Shown: positions 1 through 10,580 of the stretch, one piece after another | Position numbering within the stretch: position 1 is the stretch's first letter | Layout: each line of letters starts with the position of its first letter | DNA from: Tetrapyrgos nigripes | Taxonomy: Eukaryota; Basidiomycota; Agaricomycetes; Agaricales; Campanellaceae | Length of the DNA: 64,000 nucleotides | Direction: 5' to 3' | NCBI GenBank assembly: GCA_013368315.1 | Contig: JAACJM010000086.1 | Span: 186,001 to 250,000 of the forward strand | The notes under the pieces: generated by a model | Seen by the model: only the letters and a program-made list of their open reading frames with translations | Told to the model about the DNA's origin: nothing | Databases searched by the model: none | Made by a program: the position numbers and the translations under genes

Positions 1-589
1 TTCTCATCCCTGCTTTCAACTTGCTGTCGCTTTTAGCGTCTTCTTGCCCTCTTCCTCTTCGATTATTCTCTTTCTGTCTATCCTCTCTACTCTTCCCCCA
101 GGCCGGAGGAACACATGTACAAGCGGGTTCTGCTTGTACTCTGGTGTACGGTGTACTGTGTACATGCTTGCCATTTATACATACCCCGGTTCGTAATCTC
201 GCTGCCGTGCAGTGAAGTCTCTAGACTCTGGAGTTACCTTACCTAGAAACTCTTCGACTTTCTTGTCACCTACGTATATTGTTTAACAAACAATGTTGTA
301 CAAATTGGAGAACTCTGCGAGACTCTGCGTGAAGAAGCTCACAACGCGAAGCCGAAGCTGAGCAAGCGAATGGCCTATCGAAATAGATATCTGCCCCAGC
401 GCATGAGTTCTCGTAAAGACTTGTGCCCGTAAGTGTAGGTAATAGTATCTCTTTGAAAAGAACGCTCTTACGATCTTGCGCAGTCAAGATGAAGGTTTAG
501 AAGCTAATAGTTACAACTTTTCGTTCAGTGACATACATATGCCTGAAGTTATTCAGAAACACCGAGATCTACCCCCCAAGTCGAGCTTT
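1..589. other. intergenic, nothing recognised
   Basis: No coding region with recognisable protein similarity was found on either strand. The first 100 bases are pyrimidine-rich. The segment ends at the stop codon of the minus-strand reductase gene, so it contains that gene's 3' untranslated region. Confidence 0.5.
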
Positions 590-2266
590 TCAAGCCCAAC
601 CATGATTTTCATAATCCTCCAGAATATCTCTAGCCGATTCTTGCAGCGTCCTAAACTTCAATCCCAGTATCTTCTTTTCCTTATCCGTCACCCAAGTAAT
701 ATTACGGACCCGCTCTCCTTCGGGATCTCCTTTGGCAAACGGAGCGGTGTGGGACTTCCACGGTGAAGGAGAGATAGAATTGACCGCGTCCACTGAGTGC
801 ATGAAAAAAGGAAGGAAATGACGAGGTACATCAGTCAAAGCACAACAATATGCAAATAAATGGAACCCACCGATATCCTGCCAAACAAATGAACCAGCAG
901 CAATAATAATCCTCTCTCCACCAGCAGCCGGAGTTTCCAAAGCGCGAACATGGGCCTGAGAAACATCACGGACGTCCACCCAACCGTGCCCAGGGGCGTA
1001 ACGAGGCGGGTATCCTCCGACGAAATCACCTTCGACAACGGCCTTGTAGTAGTACAAGCTAGATTGGTTCAGCGAGTCGAGGGATTTCACTTCGTGCTTG
1101 ACAGGCTGGAGAGTACAGAAAGATAAGCGAGAAGTTCCTATAGCAGACACTGCAAACGAAGACATACACCGAAAATCCAGGGTGGGTTGAGGAAAGAGAG
1201 GTCCCAGTTGATTTCGGACTTATGCTTTTTGTAGAAGTCCCATCCAGCTGCAGAAACACAAAAGTCAGGAACAAACGCGATGGCAGAACTTCATGACTAC
1301 CTCTTTCCGCCAACGTCTTCGATGCAGCGTACATCGCCAGTGGATTAGCATCCTTGCCCTTCTCCTCACATTCGTTCACATCGTCGTCATTCCAATTTTC
1401 TTCCGAAAGAGTGAGAGGGACTGTTGAAAAGGACTTGATTGCGGCGCAGGTAGAAGTGATGACTACACGCTTTACGGATGTTCTGGTGTACCGCTGGCAT
1501 TAAGTAGTCTTCCAAGTCCTTCTGGATGAAAGACTTACCCATGTTTCAGGATGCTCTCAAGAATCCCGACGATACCTTTAATTGCAGGGTCGATCATCTC
1601 TGGTACAGTGGAAAGAGAGATGAATGAAGGGCCCCATGGATAAGAACGATAACATACCTTTGGGGTCCTTGGCATAGAGATGAACCGCAGCAGCGGTATG
1701 AAGTATAGCGTCTACACCTTTTACGGCCTCGTCGAAGACACCGTCCTAATCGATCAGAAGTAAAGTCAGACAGAGAGGAACGGTTCCACAATACACACCC
1801 AGCAGTAACCAATATTCACTCGTCAAAAGTTAGTTAGGAAAGATCAAGCTTTCGAGCGACCAGGAAATTCGTTTGGAAACGAAAGGTTTTCGTGCTTCAG
1901 AAATCTATCGGAAGCGGATCCGAGCCAATCGGATCGCTTGCCGAAGGCTTCGGAAATTTAAAGTTTTCGAATCCGTTTCCGAGCACCAGAGATTTGATGT
2001 TTCCCAACTAACTTCTGGCCACGGAATATTGGTTACTACTGGGTGTGATGGATACTCACCGCAGACATATCACCAGTAGCAAAAAGCTTGAGCTTGTCGC
2101 CGTATGAAGCATATGTTTTGAGGAGATGTTGGCCTCTTTCCTCTGTACGAACACCAGCGCGAACGGAATAACCTCTTGCCAAAAGGTCGCCGACGATCCA
2201 AGTTGCGACAAAGCCATTAGCTCCTGTCACAAGTACGGTAGAGCTGGTGTCTGTGATTGCAGGCAT
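590..2266 (-). CDS. NAD(P)-dependent extended SDR reductase (dihydroflavonol/methylglyoxal-reductase-like)
   Basis: Seven exons on the minus strand: 2266-2060, 1745-1658, 1599-1539, 1482-1301, 1247-1168, 1105-871 and 792-590. They join to a 351-residue protein, the usual length of the family. The N-terminus carries the Rossmann motif VTGANGFVA (about residues 13-21). The catalytic YxxxK of extended short-chain dehydrogenases is present as YAASK, inside MYAASKTLAER. The core LKHGTSVKRVVITS is typical of the cinnamyl-alcohol/dihydroflavonol reductase group that includes yeast Gre2. The enzyme probably reduces a ketone or aldehyde in the cytosol with NADPH; the substrate cannot be read from sequence. 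Intron 1 (314 nt) is far longer than the others because it contains a MITE. The ATG at 2266 was chosen because it lies just before the Rossmann strand and gives a family-like N-terminus. Confidence 0.88.
1794..2047. mobile_element. MITE copy 1, inside intron 1 of the reductase
   Basis: This 254 bp element has terminal inverted repeats. The left end reads CACACCCAGCAGTAACCAAT. The reverse complement of the right end reads CACACCCAGTAGTAACCAAT. Similarity between the arms continues inward through AAGTTAGTTAGGA-like sequence. It has no coding capacity. It begins 12 bases after the 5' splice site of the reductase's first intron, reading the minus strand. The flanking trinucleotides are ATA (left) and ATG (right), so a 3 bp target duplication is possible but imperfect. 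The same terminal sequence bounds a second copy at 2354-2493. Confidence 0.85.
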
Positions 2267-2353
2267 ATCAGAGGAGGAGAAACCGGGGACTGTTCGAAGT
2301 GACTCTAGGTATTTATCGATTTGCGGATATGTACGTCTGACGTCGACGACCCA

Positions 2354-2493
2354 CACACCCAGAGCCAACCAATATCCCGAGGCCGAAAGTTAGTTAGGAA
2401 ATTTATCGGAAGCGATCCGATTGGCTCGGATAGGTTTCCGATAAATTTCCTAACTAACTTTCGGCTTCGGAATATTGGTTGGCTCTGGGTGTG
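2354..2493. mobile_element. MITE copy 2, upstream of the reductase start
   Basis: This 140 bp foldback element has nearly perfect arms of about 58 bp. Both ends read CACACCCAGAGCCAACCAAT outside-in. Flanking trinucleotides are CCA on both sides, consistent with a 3 bp target-site duplication. The arms share AAAGTTAGTTAGGAAA with copy 1, so the two belong to one family. It lies 87 bp upstream of the reductase ATG, in the likely promoter or 5' untranslated region. Its arms are much more alike than those of copy 1, which suggests a younger insertion. Confidence 0.88.
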
Positions 2494-4596
2494 CCACGAG
2501 TGCGGCCGTTCATTACCTCGAGATTTTGGAATGACGATGACAGACCCTCCGACGACTTCGAGGCGAGGAGAGAGAACTAACCAAGGACTTGGGACATTGT
2601 AACCACTGTCAACGATGAAATTCCGTTTTTCCTACTTTTTTTTCATCCCATCATCGTGGGAGGCCGAGTCCCGCCAGTAGCGGGCGGGTACCGAAGCCTC
2701 CAGGCAACCTTAGAAAAGGCACCTCAAGGGTCCTCGAAGGTTCTCCAGTGAGGAAATTCGATCTTCAACTTGACTTCGGGTAAGCCTCCTCGCGAGGTAG
2801 ACTTGCGGGTACTTCCAAGTTCCCGTGGTTGGCGGTGATACACCTAACGACCACCATGCACCAGGTTCTCGTTAACTGTCAGCCTTCACTGCTGTGACAT
2901 CCTCGAGGTCAGGGCGTCTTTGCCGTTTTCATCGACCTGGTTTCGTAAACGAGAAAGTCGACGAGCTGCCCTGGGCCTTTTCCTAGAGCAAAAGTGCTTT
3001 CAATATCAGAAGGCTCACACCGGCAGGCTCAGGATAACTGGCTGATGTTTGGAAAACTAGACTGGCATTTGCATGTCCTGTTACTAAAGCGAAAGAATGA
3101 AAGACAGGAGTCAAGATTGTCGTGATCTGCTCAAAGAGATCAACGAATAGATGAGCATCCACAAATCCACTGCGAGGCGTCATACTGTGAAATAACTGAC
3201 AGAATAAGTAGTCTAACGTATGGGAATGTGTCAAGTCACACACCATATGCGAAGACAAGTCTGATCACTGAGGGTTCCAACGAAGATGACCAGTGGAGCA
3301 GCAGCGATTTAGTACTGTGAAGCACCTTCGCTGTTCCAAATGGACTTCTTGGTCAGAATCGCTGGTCCTGTACAAAGGTGCATCAAAAAACATCATATTC
3401 TCCTACACTCACCTCTGCCCGAATGCGAGTAACACCCAAACCTCAAAGCGGCAGTGATAAGAACACTTTCGAGCCAGCCATGTCATGTCCATAGAATCCG
3501 ATACGCGTCATCCTGCAGGGCCCAGGCTGACTTTCCAAATCACGTTGGAGTATATATGGTGTGCGACAGCGAGTAGGACACCTTGCTGTCGTCTTGGATT
3601 TTGACGGAGAGACAGTCTGGTAGCGTAGGCGTGTAGGCGTCGGGGCGATAATGAAAGAATAATAAGCGTGAAGTTGACATGGTCTTTCTTGGGATGGAGA
3701 AGTGGATCTTTCCCAGCTGCTGCGCGACATGATGAGACTCGGTCTATCTGAGTTGAGTTCGAGCCAGAATGAGTGCTGACTGGGACCTACCTGGTCAAAA
3801 CCAGTTTCCAAAATCTTTCTTTCATTCGCGAGTCTGCGGGAATCTCTGCAGATGAAGTAGAACGACTAAAGCTTCCTTAAACCTTGACTGGCATCATTTA
3901 GGGCTCGTCGACGCGTCATTCATACAACTGACTTCGTGTGACAAGGAACCGTAGGCTCAAGCTTGCTGCCTCAGCTTCACAAAAAAAAAATCAGCACTCG
4001 GGAAAACTCACCGGGTCTTCAAAATCACTAAATTTCAAAGATAGGCAGGCTCTCTGTACGGAGTTCGAACAGAGTGGTCAAGCTCGAGTTGAAGTCTAGT
4101 CATTGCCACTAACTGGCAGGTCGAAAAGTTGAACAAAGGCTTCGAAAACAAGCAGAGACAAATAGCTCCTGTTTCGTTCCTCCATCTTGTTTCGTGCAGA
4201 TGTACGATGTAGCTTCTGGTGTAGGCCTTCACAACCTACGACAAATTCTCCTGGTTTTTGGGAGAACGGATTAACCGTCTCCGAGCCGTCTTCAAGATAC
4301 CCTTGCCCCAGTTCTCCACCGTGACGACTGACAAAATAACTCAAAAAGTGACATTGTCAAGGCATTGTTTCATGAGGCGCTCCTTTGTCAACTTCTCCAC
4401 ATTTCACGACACTGAAACTCGTCGATAAAAGCAGCGTAACACCTTTTCCCTCATTTTCTGGCTAATCATATACGAAACAAAAGTGACGGCGGCACTCCAC
4501 TTTCCGAACATAATCGAACAGTCTTGAAGAGGCACCTCGTAGACTATATTCCTAGTGGGTCTCAAGAAATTTGGATGGTTTGCTAAATAAAAACGC

Positions 4597-4744
4597 TGAT
4601 ATTTGTCGTGGCAGAAATGTATCTAGAGAACGACTATGACGCAGTACGTCGGCCACCACGGACTCATTTTGTGACGCTTTCACATTTCATTAATTCCATT
4701 CCTATTTTTATGAAGGAGCCTTGATATTTGTCGTGGCAGAAATG
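4597..4744. repeat. 23 bp exact direct repeat, 125 bp apart
   Basis: The sequence starting TGATATTTGTCGTGGCAGAA occurs at 4597-4619 and again at 4722-4744. Both copies are on the plus strand and continue into AATG. The intervening 102 bp is not itself repeated. It lies about 200-340 bp upstream of the hydrolase ATG. Confidence 0.75.
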
Positions 4745-4876
4745 GTCTCGTGTTGTGGTTTAATTTTTCTGGAATTCTGTAGTTCAGCCAGTGGGTATTC
4801 TTCTGGATATCATTTGAACACGTTCATATGACTTCAACATTTTTCAGTTCTTTCGAAGCAAGGGCTAGCGAGGAAC

Positions 4877-4889
4877 GATATAAAAGAGG
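4877..4889 (+). promoter_or_regulatory. TATA box of the secreted hydrolase
   Basis: GATATAAAAGAGG lies about 55 bases upstream of the ATG at 4940. This is a strong TATA element at a distance that would leave a short leader. It supports 4940 as the true start. Confidence 0.6.
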
Positions 4890-4939
4890 TTTACCCTACT
4901 TCTAGAATCCTCTGTTTCTCTCGAGCCTATCTCGTCGCA

Positions 4940-6200
4940 ATGCTATTTCCAAAACTCTCACTCCTCTTCGGGCTTCTGACACCGTTCCCCTGCGCAACAT
5001 ACTCCCAAGCTCTTAACGAAGCTCACATCGAAGGCATCCATGGGACTCTTCATCATCGCAATTATTTCTACGTTGGGGGAGAGTATGTCGCTCAGGGCAA
5101 CTCAACTATCGCTCATGGACAAATTTACGTCGAACATCTCACACCAGAAAAGGTGATTCATGCGGAACCTATCGTCATGATCCACGGTCATGGGATGACT
5201 GGGTCGAATTTTTTAAATACCCCTGATGGGAGATTGGGGTGGGCAGATTATTTCTTGAGTGAGGGATTTGAGGTCAGTATTCCTCAAGATTGGCTCTGAA
5301 TTATTATCTTTTAACGACTCTCACTGTAGCTATTCATAATCGATCAACCAGCACGAGCCCGTTCTGCATGGCAGATCAACGTCGATGGAGTCCAATCAGC
5401 CTATGATACCTTCACCGTCGAGTCTCGTTTTACGGCTCCACAACGTTTCAATCTGTGGCCTAAAGCTTCCTTGCATACCCAATGGCCTGGACCGGGCATC
5501 GCTGGAGACCCGATTTTCGATAACTTTTATGCTTCGACAGTACCCAGTTTGGACTCAGATGAGGAGAGTTCATTGAAGATGAAAACGGCTGGCTCAAAGC
5601 TCTTGGATCGGATTGGAAGGGTACGTATCCTTACAACAAATGTTTTATTTCCATTCGCTCATGTCTACTAAACAGCCTGTCATCCTTTTAACTCATTCTC
5701 AAGGCGGCCAGTACGGATGGATCCTGGCCGACTCGCGACCTGCCCTCATTAGAACAGTAATCGCCATCGAACCTATCGGTCCTCCCTTCATCAACGCTGT
5801 GTTTCCACCTCTCACTCCTGCCAGATCTTTCGGTGTCACAGAAATCCCTATGACTTATTCTCCGCCGATTTCCTCTCCGTCTGATCTCCGACGCGAAGTC
5901 GTCTTCAACAATACCAACACGGGTACAACTTGTTTCAGACAAGCCTCTCCAGCTCGCAAACTTGTCAATTTGCAGGGAATCCCTATGGTAGTGGTCACTA
6001 GCGAGAGTTCGTATCATGCAGAGTATGATGGATGTACTGTGGAGTACCTGAAGCAGGCGGGAGTGGATGTAGAACACCTGAGGTTGGCTGAAGACAGGGG
6101 AATTAAAGGGAATGGGCATATGATGTTTATGGAGATGAATGAGTTGGAGATTGCGAAGAACGTGGTGAGGAGATGGATTAGGGAGAGCGTTGGGGAGTGA
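4940..6200 (+). CDS. secreted alpha/beta hydrolase
   Basis: Three exons, 4940-5272, 5330-5620 and 5676-6200, give a 382-residue protein. Residues 1-22 form a signal peptide (MLFPKLSLLFGLLTPFPCATYS), so the enzyme is probably exported. The oxyanion-hole motif HGHGMTGSN is near residue 85. The nucleophile elbow reads THSQGGQ near residue 217, with Ser as nucleophile; the usual first glycine of GxSxG is a threonine here. A C-terminal GNGHMMF supplies the likely catalytic histidine. The architecture matches fungal secreted esterase/lipase-like hydrolases of the AB-hydrolase superfamily. The physiological ester is unknown. A TATA box sits about 60 bp upstream. Confidence 0.85.
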
Positions 6201-7155
6201 AGGATCTGTGGAGAAATGAAATATTGTACATGGGCGCCACTGTGTCGACGAGAACGAAAGTATGGACTAATGCAAACCCGAAACAAGTGGCTTCATTTCC
6301 GAAAGTGCTTCATTGAGACTTCTTGCAACCCTCCAGGAAAAAATGCAGCGATGGGCACGGGGCCGTCCCTTTACCTGGAACCAGTACCCGGTTCCTATGT
6401 CTGCGCCATCAATTCCTCCGATTTTTTGGCATTGTGTCTGGTCAATGTTCTTTGTGCGGCAAACCCAAATGAGCGTCTTTGGCATTGGGGTTTCTCAATG
6501 ATTGTTCCCTTCATTTCTCCATCGCTGCAACAGCAATGCAGAGGCAATGGTAACATTCACCGATTCCGAAATATCGCTGGCTTGCATCTCCTAATGGAAT
6601 AGCCGCTTCAAGTTCCGCTCAATCCTAGAGTCTTGGCACGCTAGCGAATAGTACATCTCAAACCTGAGGCCTGAACATTGCAAGGCTGCCAAATACCACG
6701 TACCTGTATTTACTCAAATTTCAATGAAGATGTACTCACCCCTCCCATTTCAGGATGTTTGAAACTGACGCTGTGGCCGTCAATACAACATTTCTTTGCC
6801 AAAGCGCGCCGATGTAAATGGATCATGGTGTGAGTCTTACGGATATTGCATTCCCCAGGCAACCACGGTATTCTGATTCATCTGCGCAATGTCACTCGAT
6901 GTTGACTAGGTTCCTAGGGCTCACACCGCTTCCCAAAATGAAATGGCTACTACTACTGGGACCGGAGACGTATAAAGTGGCCACTACTTCGCAGCCTCCC
7001 TCAGATCCACTGGCAGAATCTTCTTAACTGATAATTTGCAAACTTCTTGATTTTTCAAGTGCGTATACTGTTGCTTGCCAAATCCAAGATTATGTTTACG
7101 TTTGCTCGACCGAAACTGACTTAGATATTTGTCCACCAGCAACTATTAGACAAGC
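6201..7155. other. intergenic
   Basis: No gene was recognised. The right end carries a TATA-like TATAAAG at 6971 and the leader of the first Cys-rich peptide gene. Open frames near 6216-6602 lack any family resemblance and overlap each other on both strands, as expected for noncoding DNA. Confidence 0.5.
6971..6977 (+). promoter_or_regulatory. TATA-like element of Cys-rich peptide gene 1
   Basis: TATAAAG lies 185 bases before the ATG at 7156. The paralogs at 12331 and 13510 have TATAAAAT about 150 bases before their ATGs, so the placement is conserved in the family. Confidence 0.5.
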
Positions 7156-7394
7156 ATGATGCTATCCTTCAAATACCTCGCCCCCCTCTTCCTCTTTGTC
7201 GCTGCTGCAGCTGCACAAACTGATGATGTGTGTGCTGGTGTTCGCTGCATTGCTCCATTGGTCTGCTGCCCTCTTCGCGGTGTGAGTTCACTATTCATTA
7301 TCATTATACATTCTGTTTGAAAATATTTTGACCTGCAAAACTCCAGGGAGATGTACTCTGCCTCACCCAGACAGATTGCGACCGTATTGATTAA
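7156..7394 (+). CDS. small secreted cysteine-rich protein, family member 1
   Basis: Two exons, 7156-7281 and 7347-7394, encode 57 residues. A hydrophobic signal peptide (about residues 1-20, ending in a run of alanines) precedes a short mature peptide of about 37 residues. The mature part has six cysteines in the pattern C-x4-C-x5-CC-x8-C-x5-C. The same intron position (after the Gly following CCPLR), the same cysteine spacing and the core CLTQ..CDR occur in the genes at 12331 and 13510. The pattern has six cysteines, so it is not a hydrophobin, which has eight. The function is unknown; secretion and three disulfides are inferred. Start choice: ATG at 7156 or 7159. The second aligns exactly with the paralogs (MLSFKY). 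Confidence 0.8.
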
Positions 7395-8402
7395 TTGCCG
7401 GTGAACGCTTGAAGTCGATGTTAGTGGTAGCAATTGGTTACTTATCAGTAACTACACCTTGTCTGTATGACGGTAGAGACTGCAAAGACTGTGTCAAGAT
7501 CAAGTCAAGATTACGTACGACGTGATGAGTGCAGTGGAAAGAAAAACTGGATAGAAAGTAAAACTTGAGACATATTGTAGACAGTAATGGGATGTAACAA
7601 ATTGGAAGCACAGAAGCTCCCACTGGTGATGCATATCGAATGCCTCCGTGGCCTTGGTTGTTTGAAAGAAGATTAATGATACCTTTAAAATTGGATGAAG
7701 CTTGCGACGTACCAACGACTCTGCCAATCTTCAATAACCTGCACCTGAAAACAATAGGCCCCCTAGGAAGCTCAATATCGTATATCACCAATGGGCACTG
7801 ACGGCGCCAGTCCTGAAACTTGTCGTTGTTGTAAGAGAACATTCCCGAAATATACCGCAGAACAACTCACCATGTACCAAGAATAAGTATGGGTTCGTTA
7901 ATAATTAAGTCCTCTGTCTCCTTGGCGCAAACTGAAAATTTCTTGCAGTGTAGACAGCAAAGCAATCTTTTTGCGCGAAGACTTGGCAAAAACATTCTGC
8001 TTGAGAGATGGAACATTGGGGAATGTACGTGCTGATCCGGTGCCGCCTGCGCATTGCGAGAGACATAATGGTGGCGGAAAAGAAAAACGACGCCGGCATC
8101 TAAATAAGGCAATTGCTCTCAATGCGCAATGTCTTGGAAAATGCAAAAAAAAGAAGCTGCAATCGCTGGTTCATTATGGAATGCTACCAGTGCATAGTTT
8201 AAGTACATTTCTACCAAGTCCCAGAAAAATTCTGCATAAATTACGTTGTCCGGTCTAGATACTCAGCCCAGAGGGTCATCCCTCGGAGTATTGCAGTACA
8301 CCAAACGTAGCATCCGCAGACAGCGAACGACGAATGCGAAAGCAAGTGACAGCACTGGTGATATCCTACAATACGACACGACGTTCTCACTGACTCTAGA
8401 CT
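7395..8402. other. intergenic between Cys-rich peptide 1 and the phytase-like gene
   Basis: About 1 kb without a recognisable gene. It must hold the 3' ends of two convergent genes: the peptide gene on plus and the phytase-like gene on minus. Overlapping open frames on both strands around 7440-8260 show no family resemblance. Confidence 0.5.
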
Positions 8403-10323
8403 TCAATAAATCCCAAGAGCCTTTTCAACACTTCCAGGAATCACGGACGGTAATGTCACTCGGAAAACCAGGACCTGATTATTGACGTCTAGGCCTGCAT
8501 TGTAGGGTTTGCCTACTGAAATACCATCGGTGGTTATAAAGTCGTTGTCAGCCTGTCAACAGAGAAGCAAAGATACATGGATATATCCGTGCCATCAGAA
8601 CGAGGAGAGGAGGAGAGAGAGGGGAACACTGACGAAAGTGAACAAGAAATAGTCATCTGGGAAGTCTGGGTCGCCAACGGGTGCTAGTGCTAACGATTCC
8701 CATTTGGCGTTAATGAGCGTCTCGTCGGAAGGATCGCCTGTTGGGAAGGATCAGGTGTCAGATAAGAGTTCTTAGGCAGCACAAGACATACATACCATTA
8801 TGCAGCCCAAATCTTGCTAACTGGTCATCGTCAATGTAGCTAACAAATTCCACATATTCCGCAGGCGTAATGTTTTCATTCAGTGTACCATTCTGGGCAA
8901 TGGGATTAGACGGGTCATCGAATACTGTTCCATGGATGTCCGTTGCTTGAGCAATGCTGAAGAGGTCCGCGTTCCTGTCATCAAGAATCAGAGATGTAGA
9001 CGACGTCAAAGTCAGTATGAAACTCCTCTCCTTGACTATCAACAGTCAAACGCACTTGTACGTGGAGGTATCATTATCACCACCTCTACCAAATGGATCT
9101 CTGGAAAGAGCCAAGAAAATCCCAGGACTGACAAAATGAATTTCACTACATGCTTCGGCGATCCCTTCACTGCTCAGAGGAAGCGGAACAACCCATTCGC
9201 CAACGAGGCTTGGTCGAGTGACCGTAGGATCAGAAACATCGTATGCGACCAGACGGGTATAACGGGAAGTAAATATGCTGGCTCCGCCATCTTGGATTGT
9301 AGCTGATTGAAGCATGGCGTAGAGGATATTGTTGATAGGGTCCAAGGTTAGTCCTTCGAATCCTGGGGTACATAGAAAGTGTTGTAATAGTCAATGAAGT
9401 GCTAATACCGTGAAAAAAGCCGAAGCAGGCAGACCTTGATTACCAACACGCCCAGTATTGGGGTCACTGACAGAGGTAAAGTTGAGACTGCCGTCCTCGT
9501 TCATGGGTAGTATGGCAGCTGGTGGTTGGATGGTCTGGATGAGTTGACCGTTGGCGTCGAAGCGATAGATGTATGGACCATATTCGTCGCTGACCCAGTA
9601 GCTAAGACCGTAGTTATGCTCGACAGAGACTATAATTAAAGATTATTCATGACACACCTTCCATCGCTGTTTGCAACCAATCCTTCGGCGTCAATCGTTA
9701 GATGAGGCTCGTCCTCAGACGCTATGGGCATCTCTGGGTCAGCTAGAGGGTCGGAAGGGAGACCATCCTGTGCGGGTCTGACAGCCAAAGCATCCAAGCC
9801 AGATGTGTTGGTACCGTTTCTGTCGAATTGGAGGTTGGTACGTTTATATGTCAACTGCACCGTCTTTTGGGCGTCTTCAAAATCCAGGTTATCAGAGCCG
9901 TAGTATGGGTTAAGGAGAATGTCGATTTCGAATTGACGAGCTTGGTAGTCCACTGTTCCGTCGCTGGAAAAGAAAAGAAGGGAAATGTATCAGCCAAGGT
10001 TCCATGGTAGACAGCGAAGGAACACACATATTAAAGCCACGATCTGGATGAACCACCATTGTCCCAGTTACAGAACCATTAGACAGCACCTGGTATGTGC
10101 CTTGCTTGAAAGCTATCGCGCTCCCAATTCCTCCTAAAGTATCTCCCGTTGACTCCCTAAAGTCCGAGGGTATAAAACCAAACCCGACTAAACCCTTGTT
10201 GATGTAGGTGACGCCATCCAGTTCAGCTGTCGCAACAGAGGAATCTTGTCGAGGTTTAAAGGGTATGGAAAAAGAGAGGCAGGTTAAAGAAAGGAGGACT
10301 GCGGAAGTCGACAACCAGACCAT
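8403..10323 (-). CDS. secreted phytase-like / esterase-like protein (PF13449 type)
   Basis: Seven exons on the minus strand: 10323-10028, 9963-9658, 9601-9435, 9362-9056, 8974-8796, 8737-8634 and 8552-8403. They give 502 residues. A signal peptide (about residues 1-20) is followed by a domain typical of the esterase-like activity of phytase family. Markers are DAEGLV, WVSDEYGPYIYRFD, GFEGLTLDP, KWESLAL and DDYFLFTFADNDF. These proteins form beta-propeller-like secreted enzymes whose real substrate is poorly known. Several N-x-S/T sites fit a glycoprotein. The ATG at 10323 is preferred because it opens directly into the signal peptide. It is convergent with the Cys-rich peptide gene on its left. 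Confidence 0.85.
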
Positions 10324-10504
10324 CACCGTTGGAAGGAAGGTGGGAATAGGGTACTCAGTCTGTCAAGTTTGTCCTATTCGCGGCTTTAAATCGCGTGCCA
10401 TATGCAACACCGCTTTGCCAATTTGGTGCCAATGGCTGAACCGCATTCTTGACGATCAGCGCTCAGCCTTCGAGGTGACACTAGGAATACTGTCACTGTC
10501 AGCC

Positions 10505-10580
10505 TGAGAGTAGTCCATATTGGCGAACGTCGAGTGTCTACGCACCCTGCCCAATCGGCATCAGCATACCCTTGTGGCTT
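10505..10580 (-). mobile_element. Ty1/copia retrotransposon relic (RT/RNase H fragment)
   Basis: On the minus strand a short stretch translates to GYADADWAGCVDTRRS. This is the conserved RNase H-proximal signature of Ty1/copia polyproteins (usual form GYsDADWAGc.DTRRSTsGy). The reading frame degenerates on both sides and no long terminal repeats or other domains are nearby. It is a small, old fragment lying just upstream of the phytase-like gene. Confidence 0.8.

Larger units (their letters stand above)
2494..4939. other. long intergenic region, no gene recognised
   Basis: I found no exon chain or recognisable domain on either strand in this 2.4 kb. Short open frames at 2983-3258 and 3443-3811 (minus) do not resemble any protein I know. 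The region contains a 23 bp exact direct repeat at 4597-4619 and 4722-4744. At its right end it holds the TATA element and leader of the next gene. Confidence 0.45.

Noticed and set aside
3443..3811. 122-codon minus-strand open frame
   Set aside because: No recognisable domain or splice-linked neighbours; composition resembles noncoding DNA.
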